64,000 nt of DNA from Thermincola ferriacetica. Its GTDB lineage: Bacteria > Bacillota > Thermincolia > Thermincolales > Thermincolaceae. Made by a program: the position numbers and the translations under genes. The notes below the pieces were generated by a model. It worked only from the letters and a program-made list of their open reading frames with translations, made no database searches and was not told where the DNA came from. This document shows positions 29,338 to 41,090 of the stretch, one piece after another. The DNA is taken from contig NZ_LGTE01000012.1 of NCBI RefSeq assembly GCF_001263415.1, positions 33,612-97,611 of the forward strand, in the 5' to 3' direction. Numbering within the stretch: position 1 is the first letter of the stretch; every line of letters starts with the position of its first letter.

Positions 29338-29359
29338 TATTAACTACCCCCTTCCTATC

Positions 29360-29545
29360 TTACCAACTTGCTTTTTTCACGCCGGGAATTTCTCCTCTGT
29401 ATGCTCTTTCCCTAAAACAAATCCGGCACATCCCGAACTTTCTCATATATGCATGCGGCCGGCCACAAATTTTACATCTATTGTAAGCCCGGACTGAAAA
29501 CTTGGGTGTTCTTTTTGCCTTGGCAATCATCGATTTTTTTGCCAC
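29360..29545 (-). CDS. rpsN: 30S ribosomal protein S14, zinc type
   Basis: A 61-residue short-form S14 with two CxxC pairs (CKIC and CRIC), the zinc-binding type Z. The initial codons [16 protein letters not shown] are standard. Located between rplE and rpsH. Confidence 0.97.
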   Translation of the reverse strand: MAKKSMIAKAKRTPKFSVRAYNRCKICGRPHAYMRKFGMCRICFRERAYRGEIPGVKKASW

Positions 29546-29565
29546 GTCGTTCCCCCCTTTTGTTC

Positions 29566-30108
29566 TTAAGATTCCCTGTAGGGCATGCCTAAAAGCTTTA
29601 AGAGCTCACGAGCTTCTTCGTCGGTTTTAGCGCTGGTGACGAAGGTAATATCCATGCCCCTGACCTTATCAATCTTGTCGTAATCAATTTCGGGGAATAC
29701 CAGCTGTTCCTTGATGCCCAGGGTATAGTTGCCTCTTCCGTCAAAAGATTTAGAGGATACCCCTCTGAAATCCCTTACCCGCGGCAAAGAAATGTTCAAA
29801 AGTTTATCGACAAATTCATACATCCGATCTCCACGCAGTGTAACTTTACAGCCAATAGGCATACCTTCGCGCAGTTTGAAGCCGGCGATGGACTTTTTGG
29901 CTCTGGTTACAACAGGTTTTTGTCCGGTAATCAAAGACAGGTCATTGACGGCGGCATCGATAGCCTTTGCATTTTGAATAGCATCGCCAACGCCCATGTT
30001 AATTACGACCTTCTCTAACCTGGGGACCTGCATAATGTTTTTATATTGAAACTTTTCCTTAAGTTTTGGAACTACTTCCTTATAGTACAATTCCTTAAGT
30101 CTGGCCAT
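29566..30108 (-). CDS. rplE: 50S ribosomal protein L5
   Basis: A 180-residue L5 that binds 5S rRNA and the P-site tRNA elbow ([39 protein letters not shown]). Spacing is 23 nt from rplX and 20 nt to rpsN. Confidence 0.97.
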   Translation of the reverse strand: MARLKELYYKEVVPKLKEKFQYKNIMQVPRLEKVVINMGVGDAIQNAKAIDAAVNDLSLITGQKPVVTRAKKSIAGFKLREGMPIGCKVTLRGDRMYEFVDKLLNISLPRVRDFRGVSSKSFDGRGNYTLGIKEQLVFPEIDYDKIDKVRGMDITFVTSAKTDEEARELLKLLGMPYRES

Positions 30109-30131
30109 AAAACGTTACCCCCCTTCCGCAA

Positions 30132-30461
30132 CTACTTATCCAGCGTTTCTCCACATTTTCTGCAGACCCTGATCTTTTTCCCATTCTCAAGAATTTGCTT
30201 GCCTATTCTCCTGGGACCGTCGCATTTTGGACAGTATATCATTACATTGGAACTGGCAATCGGGGCTTCTTTTTCAATAATCCCACCTTGAGGCAATTTT
30301 TGTGTAGGTCTGGTGTGGCGTTTTACTATATTACGCCCCTCCACAACAACACGGTTTTCCTTGGGAAGGACCTCTAACACTTTGCCCTTTTGTCCAGCTT
30401 CATCCCCTGATATGATAACGACTGTATCTCCCTTTCTCACATGGATCTTGTTCTTAGCCAA
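30132..30461 (-). CDS. rplX: 50S ribosomal protein L24
   Basis: A 109-residue L24 with the KOW motif ([19 protein letters not shown]) and a C-terminal extension holding two CxxC pairs (YCPKCDG, VCRKCGE), a likely zinc knuckle. TTG at 30461 is favoured because GGAGG lies 8 nt before it; the GTG three codons earlier abuts that site. Confidence 0.94.
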   Translation of the reverse strand: MAKNKIHVRKGDTVVIISGDEAGQKGKVLEVLPKENRVVVEGRNIVKRHTRPTQKLPQGGIIEKEAPIASSNVMIYCPKCDGPRRIGKQILENGKKIRVCRKCGETLDK

Positions 30462-30509
30462 AGTACCCACCTCCTGACTTTATTGACATCAGCTCTTCTT
30501 CCGGTACCA

Positions 30510-30878
30510 CTACAGTACTTCTGGCGCCAAAGATACAATTTTCATGAAATCCTTTTCCCGCAATTCTCTCGCTACGGGTCCAAAAATACGAGTCCCTCTG
30601 GGGTTCTTGGCATCGTTAATTATAACGGCTGCATTCTCATCGAATTTGATATAAGAACCGTCAGGCCGTTTTATTTCTTTGTTTGTCCGAACAACAACGG
30701 CTTTGACAACATCGCCTTTCTTAACAACGCCGCCTGGTGTTGCATCCTTAACAGAAGCAATAATAATGTCGCCTACACTGGCATAGCGGCGATACGAACC
30801 ACCCATTACCCTGATACAAAGCAGTTCTCTGGCTCCAGTGTTGTCAGCTACTTTTAGCCTGCTTTCTGCCTGAATCAT
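30510..30878 (-). CDS. rplN: 50S ribosomal protein L14
   Basis: A 122-residue L14 ([20 protein letters not shown] ... [18 protein letters not shown]), full standard length. It forms an inter-subunit bridge. GGAGGGC precedes the ATG at 30878. Confidence 0.97.
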   Translation of the reverse strand: MIQAESRLKVADNTGARELLCIRVMGGSYRRYASVGDIIIASVKDATPGGVVKKGDVVKAVVVRTNKEIKRPDGSYIKFDENAAVIINDAKNPRGTRIFGPVARELREKDFMKIVSLAPEVL

Positions 30879-30908
30879 GCTAGTGCCCTCCTTTCAAATG
30901 CGGGAATG

Positions 30909-31169
30909 CTATATCTGTTCTTCGCGTTCTAAAATTTCAACTACCCGCCAACGCTTTTCCTTGCTGAGCGGTCTTGTTTCCATCAGTTTAACCCTATCAC
31001 CAATCCTACAGGCATTTTCCTCATCATGAGCCTTATATTTTTTGGTTCTTCTTATAATTTTACCGTACAAAGGGTGTCTGACCAATGTCTCAACAGCCAC
31101 AACAACAGTTTTATCCATTTTATCACTTACCACTTTGCCGATTTGTACTTTTCTGGCGCCTCTTTCCAT
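30909..31169 (-). CDS. rpsQ: 30S ribosomal protein S17
   Basis: An 86-residue S17 ([40 protein letters not shown]), OB-fold protein of the 30S body. It follows rpmC by 37 nt. Confidence 0.97.
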   Translation of the reverse strand: MERGARKVQIGKVVSDKMDKTVVVAVETLVRHPLYGKIIRRTKKYKAHDEENACRIGDRVKLMETRPLSKEKRWRVVEILEREEQI

Positions 31170-31206
31170 ACCTGTGCTTTTGCCCCCTTTCTTGGCTTTT
31201 CACCGA

Positions 31207-31410
31207 TTACCCTTGCTGGGCCTGAAGTTCTCTCTCCCGAAGTATGGTTTTCACCCGCGCAATTGAACGGCGTACTTCTCTTATTCTCATCGGGTTTTCT
31301 AATTGCCCAGTGGCTAATTGAAAGCGTAATTTAAAAAGTTCATCTTTTAAGTCATCCACTTTGCGCACCAGTTCCTCGGTGGATAACTCCCTGATTTCCT
31401 TAGCTTTCAT
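31207..31410 (-). CDS. rpmC: 50S ribosomal protein L29
   Basis: A 67-residue two-helix L29 ([20 protein letters not shown]). The ATG at 31410 overlaps the last 11 nt of rplP, a typical coupling; GGGTGGTG within rplP serves as weak ribosome binding site. Confidence 0.96.
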   Translation of the reverse strand: MKAKEIRELSTEELVRKVDDLKDELFKLRFQLATGQLENPMRIREVRRSIARVKTILRERELQAQQG

Positions 31411-31834
31411 TAGCGTCACCACCCATCTCTTGTCTAGTTATAAACTTTGTTTTAATCGGTAACTTATGGGCAGCCAAGCGCATTGCTTCGCGGGCAACTT
31501 CCTCACTGACCCCGGCCAGTTCGAACATAACCCGTCCAGGTTTTACTACTGCTACCCAGTATTCAGGCGACCCTTTACCGCTACCCATCCGGGTCTCAGC
31601 CGGTTTGGCTGTTATGGGCTTATCGGGGAAGATCTTGATCCATACTTTACCGCCCCGTTTAATGTACCTGGTCATAGCAATCCGCGCAGCTTCGATTTGT
31701 CTATTTGTGATCCAAGCAGGTTCCAGAGCTTGAAGTCCATACTCACCAAAGGCGATTTGGGTTCCGCCTTTTGCTTTTCCCTTCATGCGGCCCTTCTGCT
31801 GCTTACGGTGTTTAACTCTTTTAGGTACCAGCAT
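31400..31834 (-). CDS. rplP: 50S ribosomal protein L16
   Basis: A 144-residue L16 next to the A-site tRNA ([40 protein letters not shown]). ATG at 31834 is preceded by AAGGAGGAG; the frame is open further upstream into rpsC without a site. It overlaps rpmC. Confidence 0.97.
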   Translation of the reverse strand: MLVPKRVKHRKQQKGRMKGKAKGGTQIAFGEYGLQALEPAWITNRQIEAARIAMTRYIKRGGKVWIKIFPDKPITAKPAETRMGSGKGSPEYWVAVVKPGRVMFELAGVSEEVAREAMRLAAHKLPIKTKFITRQEMGGDANES

Positions 31835-31835
31835 T

Positions 31836-32498
31836 CTATTCTCCTCCTTCGCTTGCAACACTAGTCTTTACCTCGGGAAGGACCTCCCCACGGTAAATCC
31901 AAGCTTTTACACCTATCTTTCCATAAGTAGTATCTGCCTCTGCAAATCCGTAGTCAATATCTGCCCTTAAAGTATGCAAAGGAACTTTGCCTTCACTGTA
32001 CCATTCCGTCCGGGCCATTTCTGCACCGGCTAAACGACCGGAACAGGCAATTTTAATGCCCTGAGCGCCCATCCGCATAGTACGAGAAACAGCCTGTTTC
32101 ATAGCCCTACGGAAAGAAACCCGTCTTTCCAATTGTGCCGCTATGTTTTCAGCAACCAGTTGGGCATCAAGCTCAGGAACCTTAACTTCAACAATATTTA
32201 CACTCACTTGCTTCCCGGTCATCTTCTCCAGGCTCTTTCTCAGGGCTTCAACTTCAGATCCGCCCCGCCCAATTACAATACCTGGCTTAGCAGTGTGGAT
32301 AGTCAGTTTTAGTCTATTAGCAGCCCTCTCGATCTCAATCCGAGATATTCCGGCAGCGTATAATTTCTTTTTGACGTATTCACGCACCTTTATGTCTTCG
32401 AGCAAAAAATCGGCATAGTCCTTTTCAGCATACCATTTAGCATCCCAGTCTTTAATAATTCCGATTCTCAGGCCTTTAGGGTGTACCTTCTGCCCCAC
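31836..32498 (-). CDS. rpsC: 30S ribosomal protein S3
   Basis: A 220-residue S3 with an N-terminal KH domain ([20 protein letters not shown]) and the C-terminal S3 fold ([20 protein letters not shown]). It lines the mRNA entry channel. GTG start at 32498, 3 nt after rplV; it ends 1 nt before rplP. Confidence 0.97.
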   Translation of the reverse strand: MGQKVHPKGLRIGIIKDWDAKWYAEKDYADFLLEDIKVREYVKKKLYAAGISRIEIERAANRLKLTIHTAKPGIVIGRGGSEVEALRKSLEKMTGKQVSVNIVEVKVPELDAQLVAENIAAQLERRVSFRRAMKQAVSRTMRMGAQGIKIACSGRLAGAEMARTEWYSEGKVPLHTLRADIDYGFAEADTTYGKIGVKAWIYRGEVLPEVKTSVASEGGE

Positions 32499-32501
32499 GC
32501 A

Positions 32502-32843
32502 TTATCCCTCCTTTTTCTCTTTAACTACTACGGTAATATGACTTGTTCTTCTACGCATTAAATCCGCTCTACCCATGGCCCTGGGTTTATAACGCTTTAA
32601 GGTCGGACCTTGGTCTACAAAAATCTGAGAAATATATAAACTGTCTTTATCCATTTCAAAATTATTCTCCGCATTAGCTGCCGCGGATTTGACAACTTTT
32701 TCAATAGCTTCCGCTGCCTTCTGCGGGGTAAACTTAAGTATAGCAAGTGCTTCTTTTACCGATTTCCCTCTGATAAGGTCCACTACCTGACGCGCCTTTC
32801 TGGGGGAAATTCGTATATATCTAGCAACAGCTTTTGCTTCCAT
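32502..32843 (-). CDS. rplV: 50S ribosomal protein L22
   Basis: A 113-residue L22 with the exit-tunnel beta-hairpin ([20 protein letters not shown]), where macrolide resistance mutations occur in other species; nothing unusual is seen here. Confidence 0.97.
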   Translation of the reverse strand: MEAKAVARYIRISPRKARQVVDLIRGKSVKEALAILKFTPQKAAEAIEKVVKSAAANAENNFEMDKDSLYISQIFVDQGPTLKRYKPRAMGRADLMRRRTSHITVVVKEKKEG

Positions 32844-32861
32844 TTGAATACCTCCCTTCGG

Positions 32862-33146
32862 CTATTTCAGAGCCGTAGAACGCTCGGTGTGAGCACCGTG
32901 GCCCTTAAAAAATCTCGTCGGTGCAAACTCGCCGAGTTTATGGCCGACCATTTCTTCGGTGATATATATCGGCACATGCTTCCGGCCGTCATGCACAGCA
33001 ATGGTATGACCTACCATTTGTGGGAAAATGGTAGAACGGCGGGACCATGTCTTAATGACTTTCTTCTCGTTCTTTGCATTCATTTCTTCAATCTTTTTTA
33101 ATAACTTGGGCTCTACATAAGGTCCTTTTTTTAATGACCTTGCCAT
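32862..33146 (-). CDS. rpsS: 30S ribosomal protein S19
   Basis: A 94-residue S19 ([40 protein letters not shown]), standard length, in the 30S head beside S13. Confidence 0.97.
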   Translation of the reverse strand: MARSLKKGPYVEPKLLKKIEEMNAKNEKKVIKTWSRRSTIFPQMVGHTIAVHDGRKHVPIYITEEMVGHKLGEFAPTRFFKGHGAHTERSTALK

Positions 33147-33182
33147 TAATGTACCCCCTTCCCGATGTTTTAGCCAGGACTG

Positions 33183-34007
33183 TTACTTAGTCCGTCTCTT
33201 AATAATCATTTTATCTGAAGGCTTCTTCTTCCGTGTACGCGCTCCAAGAGCAGGTTTACCCCAGGGAGTTACCGGGTTACGCCCAACCGGAGAACGGCCT
33301 TCACCACCGCCGTGCGGGTGGTCGACAGGGTTCATAACAACACCGCGCACGGTAGGCCTTCTGCCTAACCAACGAGCCCGTCCGGCTTTTCCAATGGTAA
33401 TGTTTTCATGTTCAAGGTTGCCAACCTGCCCGATGGTTGCTTTGCAATCTACATGGATCAGGCGAACTTCTCCGGACGGCATACGGACATGTGCATAATC
33501 CCCCTCTTTAGCCATTAGTTGGGCTGCCGCCCCTGCTGAGCGGACTAACTGAGCGCCTTTTCCGGGTTTTAACTCCACATTATGAATAACGGTACCAACC
33601 GGAATGTTTTTCAGGGGCAGGGCATTTCCGGTCTTAATATCGGCATCAGGTCCGGAAATAATTTCATCGCCCACCTTCAACCCGAGAGGAGCGATAATAT
33701 ACCTTTTTTCACCATCTGCGTAATTCAACAGGGCTATCCTGGAAGTGCGGTTCGGATCGTATTCTATAGTGGCAACTTTTGCAGGAATTCCGTCTTTGTC
33801 CCGCTTAAAGTCAATAATCCTGTACATCCTCTTATGTCCACCACCACGGTGCCGCACCGATATCCTGCCCTGGTTATTACGCCCGGCCTTGCTCTTCAAA
33901 GGCTCTAATAGTGATTTTTCGGGCTGGTCGGTAGTAATATCAGAAAAATCGGCCACAGTCATAAAACGTCTACCGGGTGATGTTGGTTTAAACTTCTTAA
34001 CTGCCAC
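33183..34007 (-). CDS. rplB: 50S ribosomal protein L2
   Basis: A 274-residue L2 with the universal C-terminal segment [20 protein letters not shown] whose His lies near the peptidyl-transferase centre. Spacing is 31 nt from rplW and 36 nt to rpsS. Confidence 0.97.
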   Translation of the reverse strand: MAVKKFKPTSPGRRFMTVADFSDITTDQPEKSLLEPLKSKAGRNNQGRISVRHRGGGHKRMYRIIDFKRDKDGIPAKVATIEYDPNRTSRIALLNYADGEKRYIIAPLGLKVGDEIISGPDADIKTGNALPLKNIPVGTVIHNVELKPGKGAQLVRSAGAAAQLMAKEGDYAHVRMPSGEVRLIHVDCKATIGQVGNLEHENITIGKAGRARWLGRRPTVRGVVMNPVDHPHGGGEGRSPVGRNPVTPWGKPALGARTRKKKPSDKMIIKRRTK

Positions 34008-34038
34008 ATTTGTTCCCTCCTTTACCTAGGAATCATTG

Positions 34039-34326
34039 TTATACTCCTTCAAATACTTCGATCTTGTCGCCTTCTTTCAGGGTGACAATTGCTTTTTTAC
34101 GATTCGGGGTTTTCCCGACAAATCTTCCGACTCTCTTGGTCTTCCCTTTTACGTTCATGGTGTTTACATTTACTACAGTGACATTGAATAATTCTTGAAT
34201 TGCGTGTTTAATTTCTAACTTATTTGCTTTTGGGTCCACGTAAAAAGTATATTTGTTCTCTTCCAAAAGGCCCATGCTTCGTTCGGATATCACCGGCCTT
34301 TTAATAATATCTCTGGGGTTACGCAT
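34039..34326 (-). CDS. rplW: 50S ribosomal protein L23
   Basis: A 95-residue L23 at the exit tunnel, docking site for trigger factor and SRP ([20 protein letters not shown]). Its ATG overlaps the rplD stop (TAATG), so the two are translationally coupled. Confidence 0.97.
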   Translation of the reverse strand: MRNPRDIIKRPVISERSMGLLEENKYTFYVDPKANKLEIKHAIQELFNVTVVNVNTMNVKGKTKRVGRFVGKTPNRKKAIVTLKEGDKIEVFEGV

Positions 34327-34946
34327 TATGCCAGCACCTCCTCAACCTTGGCTACCGCATCTTTGGTAATCACCAGTTTTTCATGGTTCACGAGGTCATA
34401 TACATTCAGTCCACTGGCCGTCAATGGTGTAACTCCAGGGATATTACGTGCCGATTTGATTACGTTTTGATCAACATCGGCAGTAACAACAACTGCTTTT
34501 TTCGCCTTCAGCCTGTTCAGGATTTCAGCCATTTCCTTAGTCTTTGGCTGGGCCATTTCCAAGGTATCCAAAACAATAATGTTGCCATCGGACACTTTAG
34601 AAGACAGGACGGATTTCAAAGCCAGCCTTCTGGCTTTTTTAGGCATTGTATAATTAAACGACCTCGGTTTGGGTCCGAATGTAATACCGCCGCCTCTCCA
34701 AATAGGAGAACGAATACTTCCGTGGCGCGCACGGCCGGTGCCTTTTTGCCGCCAGGGCTTGCGCCCGCCTCCGCTAACTTCGGCCCGGGTCTTGGTGGAT
34801 GCCGTTCCAACGCGACGGTTAGCCAACTGCATTACTACCACATCATGGACCAATCCTTCGTTTGGTTCGATGCCAAATACTTCGTCTTTTAACTCAATCT
34901 CGCCAACCTGTTCTCCTTTGATATTATATAAAGCTACTTTAGGCAT
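34326..34946 (-). CDS. rplD: 50S ribosomal protein L4
   Basis: A 206-residue L4 with the tunnel loop ([20 protein letters not shown]). In gamma-proteobacteria L4 represses the S10 operon; whether it does so here is unknown. It overlaps rplW by 1 nt. Confidence 0.97.
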   Translation of the reverse strand: MPKVALYNIKGEQVGEIELKDEVFGIEPNEGLVHDVVVMQLANRRVGTASTKTRAEVSGGGRKPWRQKGTGRARHGSIRSPIWRGGGITFGPKPRSFNYTMPKKARRLALKSVLSSKVSDGNIIVLDTLEMAQPKTKEMAEILNRLKAKKAVVVTADVDQNVIKSARNIPGVTPLTASGLNVYDLVNHEKLVITKDAVAKVEEVLA

Positions 34947-34972
34947 ATCTAATCCTCCTTTCCTGCCATTAC

Positions 34973-35602
34973 CTATTTAGCTTTTACGCTGCTTTTTACC
35001 GCTACCAGAGAGCCTTTGGGCCCCGGAATTGCTCCTTTTATTAAAAGCAAGTTGCGCTCAGGGTCAACTTTGACTATTTCCAGGTTCTGTATTGTAACCT
35101 TTTCTGCCCCCAAATGACCGGGCCTCTTGGTTCCTTTAAATACCCTGGCCGGGCCTTTTGCTCCGGCGCTACCTACCCTGCGGTGGCTTTTGGAACCATG
35201 GGCCATGGGTCCCCGCTGGAAGTTGTATCTTTTTATGGTACCGGCAAATCCTTTACCCTTTGAGGTACCCTCTACGTCAACACGTTCTCCGGCTTCAAAA
35301 ATATCGACTTTGATTTCCTGACCCAATTGGTAATCATCTATGTTTACCACTTTGAATTCTTTTAAATACTTCATGGGTTTTACCCCAGCCTTGGCAAAGT
35401 GCCCTTTCAACGGTTTCGTCAATAAACTTTCGCGTTTTTCACCAAAGCCCAATTGAATAGAATTATAACCGTCAGTCTCCACGGTCTTTTTCTGTACAAC
35501 GACGCAGGGACCGGCTTCAACCACTGTTACCGGTAATACTTCGCCCTGTTCATTGAAAATTTGGGTCATGCCAATCTTCTTACCCAATATTCCTTTAGAC
35601 AT
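34973..35602 (-). CDS. rplC: 50S ribosomal protein L3
   Basis: A 209-residue L3 ([20 protein letters not shown]; the loop [20 protein letters not shown] near the peptidyl-transferase centre). It follows rpsJ after 121 nt containing the GC-rich inverted repeat AGTGGCCG/CGGCCGCT, without a U tract. Confidence 0.97.
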   Translation of the reverse strand: MSKGILGKKIGMTQIFNEQGEVLPVTVVEAGPCVVVQKKTVETDGYNSIQLGFGEKRESLLTKPLKGHFAKAGVKPMKYLKEFKVVNIDDYQLGQEIKVDIFEAGERVDVEGTSKGKGFAGTIKRYNFQRGPMAHGSKSHRRVGSAGAKGPARVFKGTKRPGHLGAEKVTIQNLEIVKVDPERNLLLIKGAIPGPKGSLVAVKSSVKAK

Positions 35603-35723
35603 TTATTGCCACCTCCTAATTTCGTCCAGCGGTCAACTCAGAACTGATTCCACCTGAATTGACTTACGACACATTATTACTTGCCGCCAGCGGCCGTACT
35701 AGCCACTAACCGGCCACTGCCCA

Positions 35724-36032
35724 TTACAGCTTTATCTCTATGTCAACACCAGCCGGTAAGTCCAGACGCATAAGTGCATCGACGGTTTTAGGTGTAGGTT
35801 CCAGTATGTCGATTAACCTTTTATGAATCCTCATTTCGAACTGTTCCCGTGAATCTTTGTTAACATGAGGAGATCTTAAAATTGTGTATATGCTTTTTTC
35901 TGTGGGTAGGGGTACAGGTCCGGCAACACCCGCACCGGTTCTTTTAGCAGTATCCACTATTTTCTCCGCAGATTGGTCAAGAATTTTATGATCATAGGCC
36001 TTAAGTCTGATTCTAATTTTTTGTTTACTCAT
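35724..36032 (-). CDS. rpsJ: 30S ribosomal protein S10
   Basis: A 102-residue S10, which also partners NusB in antitermination ([40 protein letters not shown]). GAAGGAGG precedes the ATG at 36032. First gene of the S10 block, separated from tuf by a 316-nt leader that contains the two-hairpin element described at 36170-36276. Confidence 0.97.
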   Translation of the reverse strand: MSKQKIRIRLKAYDHKILDQSAEKIVDTAKRTGAGVAGPVPLPTEKSIYTILRSPHVNKDSREQFEMRIHKRLIDILEPTPKTVDALMRLDLPAGVDIEIKL

Positions 36033-36169
36033 TTTTTAACCTCCTTCGCCCGATATTTTTCCGGACTTCTCCGTGAAAATTCCCTAAGCAAATCTTAGCA
36101 ACCTTTCACTTCATCGCTTTCAGCAAGTCCGCCTAATTAGAGCGTCTTTTTTTGTACCCTATACATAAA

Positions 36170-36276
36170 AAGAACAAAAGTTTCTATTGAAACTTCAAGG
36201 AAACTTTTGTTGATATCCGGAAATCATGCCTTGAGGTTATCCACAATTTTACCTCAAAGCATAATTTCCTAAATAT
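36170..36276 (-). promoter_or_regulatory. Two-hairpin leader element, copy 1 (upstream of rpsJ)
   Basis: In the direction of transcription the first hairpin is formed by 36251-36269 and 36219-36237: 19 pairs in RNA (17 Watson-Crick, 2 G-U) around a 13-nt loop containing TGTGGATA. The second is 36200-36210 with 36174-36184 (ACAAAAGTTTC/GAAACTTTTGT), followed by TTCTTTTTA, like an intrinsic terminator. A copy with about 93% identity lies upstream of sigH. It could end tuf transcription, attenuate S10 transcription, or be a mobile repeat. Confidence 0.7.
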
Positions 36277-36348
36277 CAAGAGGAGAGTTAAGTACCACAG
36301 CCTCATGGCTGTGATACTCAAGCTCCTTGTTTATTATAAACCGGATAA

Positions 36349-37551
36349 TTACTCTTTGATAGCTGATACAACACCGGCTCCTACTGTACGGCCACCCTCC
36401 CGGATAGCGAAGCGGAGTCCTTCTTCGATAGCAATCGGGGTAATCAATTCAATGTCCATCTTTACGTTGTCCCCAGGCATTACCATCTCTACGCCCTCAG
36501 GTAACTTTACTACTCCGGTCACGTCTGTTGTACGGAAGTAAAACTGCGGACGGTATCCGTTGAAGAACGGGGTGTGACGGCCTCCTTCTTCCTTGGTCAG
36601 TACGTATACCTCGGCAAAAAACTTGGTGTGCGGATTGATGGTGCCCGGCTTTGCCAGTACCTGCCCACGCTCTACCTCTTTCCTGTCAATACCACGCAAC
36701 AGGCAACCTATATTGTCTCCGGCCTCTGCCTGATCCAACAGCTTGCGGAACATCTCTACTCCGGTTATTACGGTCTTCTTACGCTCTTCGCTCATACCGA
36801 TAATCTCTACTTCGTCGCCTACTTTTACTGTTCCGCGCTCTACCCTTCCCGTTGCTACGGTACCACGTCCGGTGATGGAGAATACGTCCTCTATCGGCAT
36901 CAGGAACGGTTTGTCGGTATCACGCTGCGGTGTCGGGAAGTAACTATCTACTTCGTCCATCAGTTTCCAAATAGCCCCGCACCACTTGCAATCCCTCTGT
37001 CCACAGCCGCACTCCAGGGCTTTTAATGCGGATCCGGCCACAATCGGAATCTCATCCCCCGGAAATTCGTATTCGCTTAACAGTTCCCGCACTTCCATCT
37101 CCACTAATTCCATTAATTCATCGTCGTCTACCATGTCTGCCTTGTTCAGGAATACTACAATGTAAGGCACCCCTACCTGACGGGCCAGCAGAATGTGCTC
37201 CCGGGTCTGGGGCATTGGACCGTCTGCTGCGGATACTACCAGTATGGCCCCGTCCATCTGGGCTGCTCCGGTAATCATGTTCTTTACGTAGTCGGCGTGG
37301 CCCGGACAGTCTACGTGCGCGTAGTGACGGGCATCGGTTTCGTACTCTACGTGCGCCGTATTAATGGTAATTCCTCTTTCCCTCTCTTCCGGCGCATTGT
37401 CAATCTCATCGTATTTCTTTACTTCAGCTTTTCCCTGGGTTGCCAGGATGGTGGTGATTGCCGCTGTCAATGTAGTCTTGCCATGGTCTACGTGACCTAT
37501 GGTACCAACGTTTACGTGGGGTTTCGTACGTTCAAACTTTGCTTTTGCCAT
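36349..37551 (-). CDS. tuf: Elongation factor Tu (copy 1)
   Basis: A 400-residue EF-Tu, which brings aminoacyl-tRNA to the ribosome. G-domain motifs are GHVDHGKT (about 19-26), DCPGH (81-85) and NKAD (136-139). Compared with common EF-Tu, the G domain carries a Cys-rich insert [13 protein letters not shown] near residues 182-194 (four Cys), also known from other Peptococcaceae. GGAGGAATAAGAG precedes the ATG at 37551. It follows fusA by 116 nt. The gene appears identical to the second copy at 53826-55028 from stop to ribosome binding site. Confidence 0.97.
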   Translation of the reverse strand: MAKAKFERTKPHVNVGTIGHVDHGKTTLTAAITTILATQGKAEVKKYDEIDNAPEERERGITINTAHVEYETDARHYAHVDCPGHADYVKNMITGAAQMDGAILVVSAADGPMPQTREHILLARQVGVPYIVVFLNKADMVDDDELMELVEMEVRELLSEYEFPGDEIPIVAGSALKALECGCGQRDCKWCGAIWKLMDEVDSYFPTPQRDTDKPFLMPIEDVFSITGRGTVATGRVERGTVKVGDEVEIIGMSEERKKTVITGVEMFRKLLDQAEAGDNIGCLLRGIDRKEVERGQVLAKPGTINPHTKFFAEVYVLTKEEGGRHTPFFNGYRPQFYFRTTDVTGVVKLPEGVEMVMPGDNVKMDIELITPIAIEEGLRFAIREGGRTVGAGVVSAIKE

Positions 37552-37667
37552 TCTCTTATTCCTCCTTGAAATCTAATTGGTATTCATTTAAATTTAAAGT
37601 TCTCTTTACCTGTAAAAGCAATATATTAATAGTGGTTGTTTCCTTTTAAACGGTCTCAGGCCACTTT

Positions 37668-39746
37668 TTATGAGCCCTGCCGCTTGGCTATAATTCCATC
37701 GGCAATGTTTTTCGGCACTTCTTCATAGTGACTGAACTGCATAGTATAGGTTCCTCTACCCTGCGTTCTGGAACGAAGGTCTGTTGCATAACCAAACATT
37801 TCTGCCAAAGGTACATACCCTCTGATGGTTTGTGAATTACCCCTGGGCTCCATTCCTTCGATACGACCACGGCGGGAGTTAATGTCGCCCATAACGTCAC
37901 CCATGTATTCTTCGGGTACCACGACTTCAACCTTCATAATCGGCTCCAGAAGTACCGGGTTGGCTTTAACGGCGCCGTTTTTGAAGGCCAGAGAACCGGC
38001 AATTTTAAATGCCATTTCCGACGAGTCTACATCGTGGTATGAACCGTCGTACAGAGTTGCCCTGATATCAATGGCTGGGTATCCAGCCAGAATACCATTT
38101 TCCATAGCTTCTCTAATACCGGCCTCAACAGGGGCGATGTATTCCTTGGGGACAACACCGCCGACGATCTTATTGACAAATTCAAATCCCTGACCGGGCT
38201 CAAGCGGTTCAAACTCAACCCAAACGTGTCCGTACTGGCCACGTCCACCGGACTGGCGGATAAATTTACCTTCCGCTTTAACACTGCTTCTGATAGTTTC
38301 TTTGTACGCAACCTGGGGTCGGCCGACATTGGCCTCCACTTTAAATTCCCTGAGCATCCGGTCAACAATGATCTCCAGGTGCAGCTCGCCCATACCCTGG
38401 ATAATTGTTTGTCCGGTTTCGGGATCAGTGTATGTTCTGAAAGTCGGGTCCTCTTCCGCTAGCCTGGACAGAGCCAGACCCATTTTCTCCTGGTCAGCTT
38501 TTGTTTTCGGCTCAATAGCCACGGCAATAACAGGTTCAGGGAACTGCATGGATTCCAAAATTATCGGCGCCTTTTCATCACAAAGGGTGTCGCCGGTGCT
38601 GGTATCTTTTAAACCAACTGCCGCCGCAATATCTCCGGTGCAAACTTCTGAAATTTCTTCCCGGTGATTTGCGTGCATTTGTAGAATCCGTCCGATCCTT
38701 TCCTTTTTGCCTTTGGTTGAGTTGAATACGTAGGAACCGGACTGCAGGACTCCTGAATATACCCTGAAGAACGCCAGTTTGCCAACGTAGGGGTCAGCCA
38801 TAATCTTAAAGGCCAACGCAGAGAAAGGCTCATCGTCGCTGGCAACTCTCTTATCCTCTTCACCGGTTTCAGGATTGGTCCCTTTGATAGCAGGTATATC
38901 CAACGGCGAAGGCAGATAATCTACAACCGCATCCAGCAGAGGCTGCACTCCCTTATTTTTAAATGCGGATCCACAAAGAACAGGAATGAGTTTTACTGCA
39001 ATACACCCTTTGCGGATACCCTTTTTTATTTCTTCTACCGTTAGCTCTTCGCCTTCTAAATACTTCATCATTAATTCTTCATCGGTTTCCGCAACTGCCT
39101 CAATAAGTTTTTCACGATATTCCGCCGCAATTTCTTTCAAGTCTTCAGGAATATCCGTTTTATCACTTTGGGTTCCCAAATCATCGGTATATATAATCGC
39201 CTGGTTTTCGACCAGGTCAACCACACCTTTGAACTGGTCTTCACTGCCAATGGGTATTTGTAGCGCTACGGGGTTAGCCCCTAAGCGTTCCCTGATCATA
39301 TTCAGGCCGCGGAAAAAGTCTGCGCCTACCCTGTCCATTTTGTTGATAAAGGCTATTCTTGGAACCCCATATTTGTCAGCCTGACGCCATACAGTTTCGG
39401 ACTGCGGTTCCACTCCGCCTACTGAACAAAAGACCGCCACGGCTCCGTCCAGCACCCGGAGAGACCTTTCCACCTCTACAGTAAAGTCCACGTGCCCTGG
39501 TGTATCTATTATGTTAATACGGTGACCTCTCCATTGGCAGGTAGTAGCAGCCGACGTTATTGTAATTCCGCGCTCCTGTTCCTGAACCATCCAGTCCATG
39601 GTGGCAGCTCCATCATGTACTTCACCTATTTTATGCACACGACCGGTGTAGAACAAAATCCGTTCAGTGGTTGTTGTTTTACCTGCATCGATATGGGCCA
39701 TAATACCGATATTACGAGTTTTCTCTAGAGCAAACTGTCTAGCCAA
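37668..39746 (-). CDS. fusA: Elongation factor G
   Basis: A 692-residue translocase GTPase, typical length, with AHIDAGKT (G1), DTPGHVDF (G3) and NKMDRVGA (G4) in order, followed by domains II-V. TTG start at 39746. It is in the str-type order rpsL-rpsG-fusA-tuf. Of the EF-G subfamilies it looks like the housekeeping form, since it keeps full G motifs and lies in this operon. Confidence 0.97.
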   Translation of the reverse strand: MARQFALEKTRNIGIMAHIDAGKTTTTERILFYTGRVHKIGEVHDGAATMDWMVQEQERGITITSAATTCQWRGHRINIIDTPGHVDFTVEVERSLRVLDGAVAVFCSVGGVEPQSETVWRQADKYGVPRIAFINKMDRVGADFFRGLNMIRERLGANPVALQIPIGSEDQFKGVVDLVENQAIIYTDDLGTQSDKTDIPEDLKEIAAEYREKLIEAVAETDEELMMKYLEGEELTVEEIKKGIRKGCIAVKLIPVLCGSAFKNKGVQPLLDAVVDYLPSPLDIPAIKGTNPETGEEDKRVASDDEPFSALAFKIMADPYVGKLAFFRVYSGVLQSGSYVFNSTKGKKERIGRILQMHANHREEISEVCTGDIAAAVGLKDTSTGDTLCDEKAPIILESMQFPEPVIAVAIEPKTKADQEKMGLALSRLAEEDPTFRTYTDPETGQTIIQGMGELHLEIIVDRMLREFKVEANVGRPQVAYKETIRSSVKAEGKFIRQSGGRGQYGHVWVEFEPLEPGQGFEFVNKIVGGVVPKEYIAPVEAGIREAMENGILAGYPAIDIRATLYDGSYHDVDSSEMAFKIAGSLAFKNGAVKANPVLLEPIMKVEVVVPEEYMGDVMGDINSRRGRIEGMEPRGNSQTIRGYVPLAEMFGYATDLRSRTQGRGTYTMQFSHYEEVPKNIADGIIAKRQGS

Positions 39747-39800
39747 GTATTTTTCCCCCTTTCTGTCATGAGGTGAAGTTCACAAGAACCACAGGTATAA

Positions 39801-40307
<507 letters not shown>

Positions 40308-40312
40308 TTAAA

Positions 40313-40690
40313 TTATTTGGCTTTCGGTCTCTTGGCGCCGTATTTGGAACGTCCCTGGTTTCTGTTTTGGACACCGGCGGTATCCAATGCGCCGCGAACA
40401 ATATGATATCTTACACCGGGAAGGTCTTTAACCCGGCCACCCCTTACCAACACTACCGAGTGTTCCTGTAAGTTATGACCAATGCCCGGGATATATGCGG
40501 TTACTTCAATACCATTTGTCAATCTTACCCTGGCAACTTTGCGGAGGGCAGAATTGGGCTTTTTGGGTGTAGTAGTATAAACCCTTGTGCATACCCCTCT
40601 TTTCTGAGGGCATTCTTTAAGGGCAGGTGCAGTGGATTTCTTTTCAACCATTTGCCTGCTTTTACGAACGAGCTGACTAATCGTAGGCAT
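40313..40690 (-). CDS. rpsL: 30S ribosomal protein S12
   Basis: A 125-residue S12 of the decoding centre ([53 protein letters not shown]). The Lys of KKPNS, where streptomycin resistance changes occur in other species, is wild type. ATG at 40690 is preceded by AAGGAGG. Confidence 0.97.
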   Translation of the reverse strand: MPTISQLVRKSRQMVEKKSTAPALKECPQKRGVCTRVYTTTPKKPNSALRKVARVRLTNGIEVTAYIPGIGHNLQEHSVVLVRGGRVKDLPGVRYHIVRGALDTAGVQNRNQGRSKYGAKRPKAK

Positions 40691-40728
40691 ATATACACCT
40701 CCTTCCTTAAAAATCAAAAAATACAATA

Positions 40729-40760
40729 ACTTTGCCCCTTACCGGCGCAAGGGGCAAAGT
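40729..40760 (-). terminator. Hairpin with U tract between the L7Ae-like gene and rpsL
   Basis: ACTTTGCCCCTT and AAGGGGCAAAGT form a perfect 12-bp stem with an 8-nt loop, followed on the minus strand by TATTGTATTTTTTG. It looks like an intrinsic terminator or attenuator inside the rpoC-to-str run. Confidence 0.75.
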
Positions 40761-40792
40761 ACAAAACATTATTTTGTAAACAAACCCCAGTA

Positions 40793-41044
40793 TCACTCTT
40801 CAGTTATAGCACACACTGCACATCCCACATCAATGTGGCAGGCTTTGCCCAGGGCTTTCATGGAATCAACGGTAACAACTTCAACCCCTTTTTCCTGGCA
40901 AAGTTGAAGTACCGGTTTTATTACATGCTGGTCTGCATCAGAGGCAACAAACACCTTTTTTGCCAGGCCCTTATTAAGGGCTTTCAGAGTTTGTTTAGTG
41001 CCAACGGTTTTAGACTTGGCGCTCTCCAAACCGCTGATGGGCAT
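40793..41044 (-). CDS. L7Ae-family ribosome-associated protein
   Basis: An 83-residue L7Ae/L30e-fold protein (SAKSKTVGTKQTLKALNKGL; VFVASDADQHVIKPVLQLC), the YbxF type that binds kink-turn RNA. ATG at 41044 has AAGGAGG before it; an open extension of 21 codons into rpoC lacks one. The position between rpoC and rpsL is the standard one in Firmicutes. Confidence 0.9.
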   Translation of the reverse strand: MPISGLESAKSKTVGTKQTLKALNKGLAKKVFVASDADQHVIKPVLQLCQEKGVEVVTVDSMKALGKACHIDVGCAVCAITEE

Positions 41045-41090
41045 GAAATCAACCTCCTTGGAATCCAGACACTTTTTTATATTATCATTA

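Noticed and set aside
36574..37026. A 150-codon plus-strand frame within tuf, repeated at 54051-54503
   Set aside because: Antisense shadow of the identical tuf genes; its identity in two places only reflects gene duplication.
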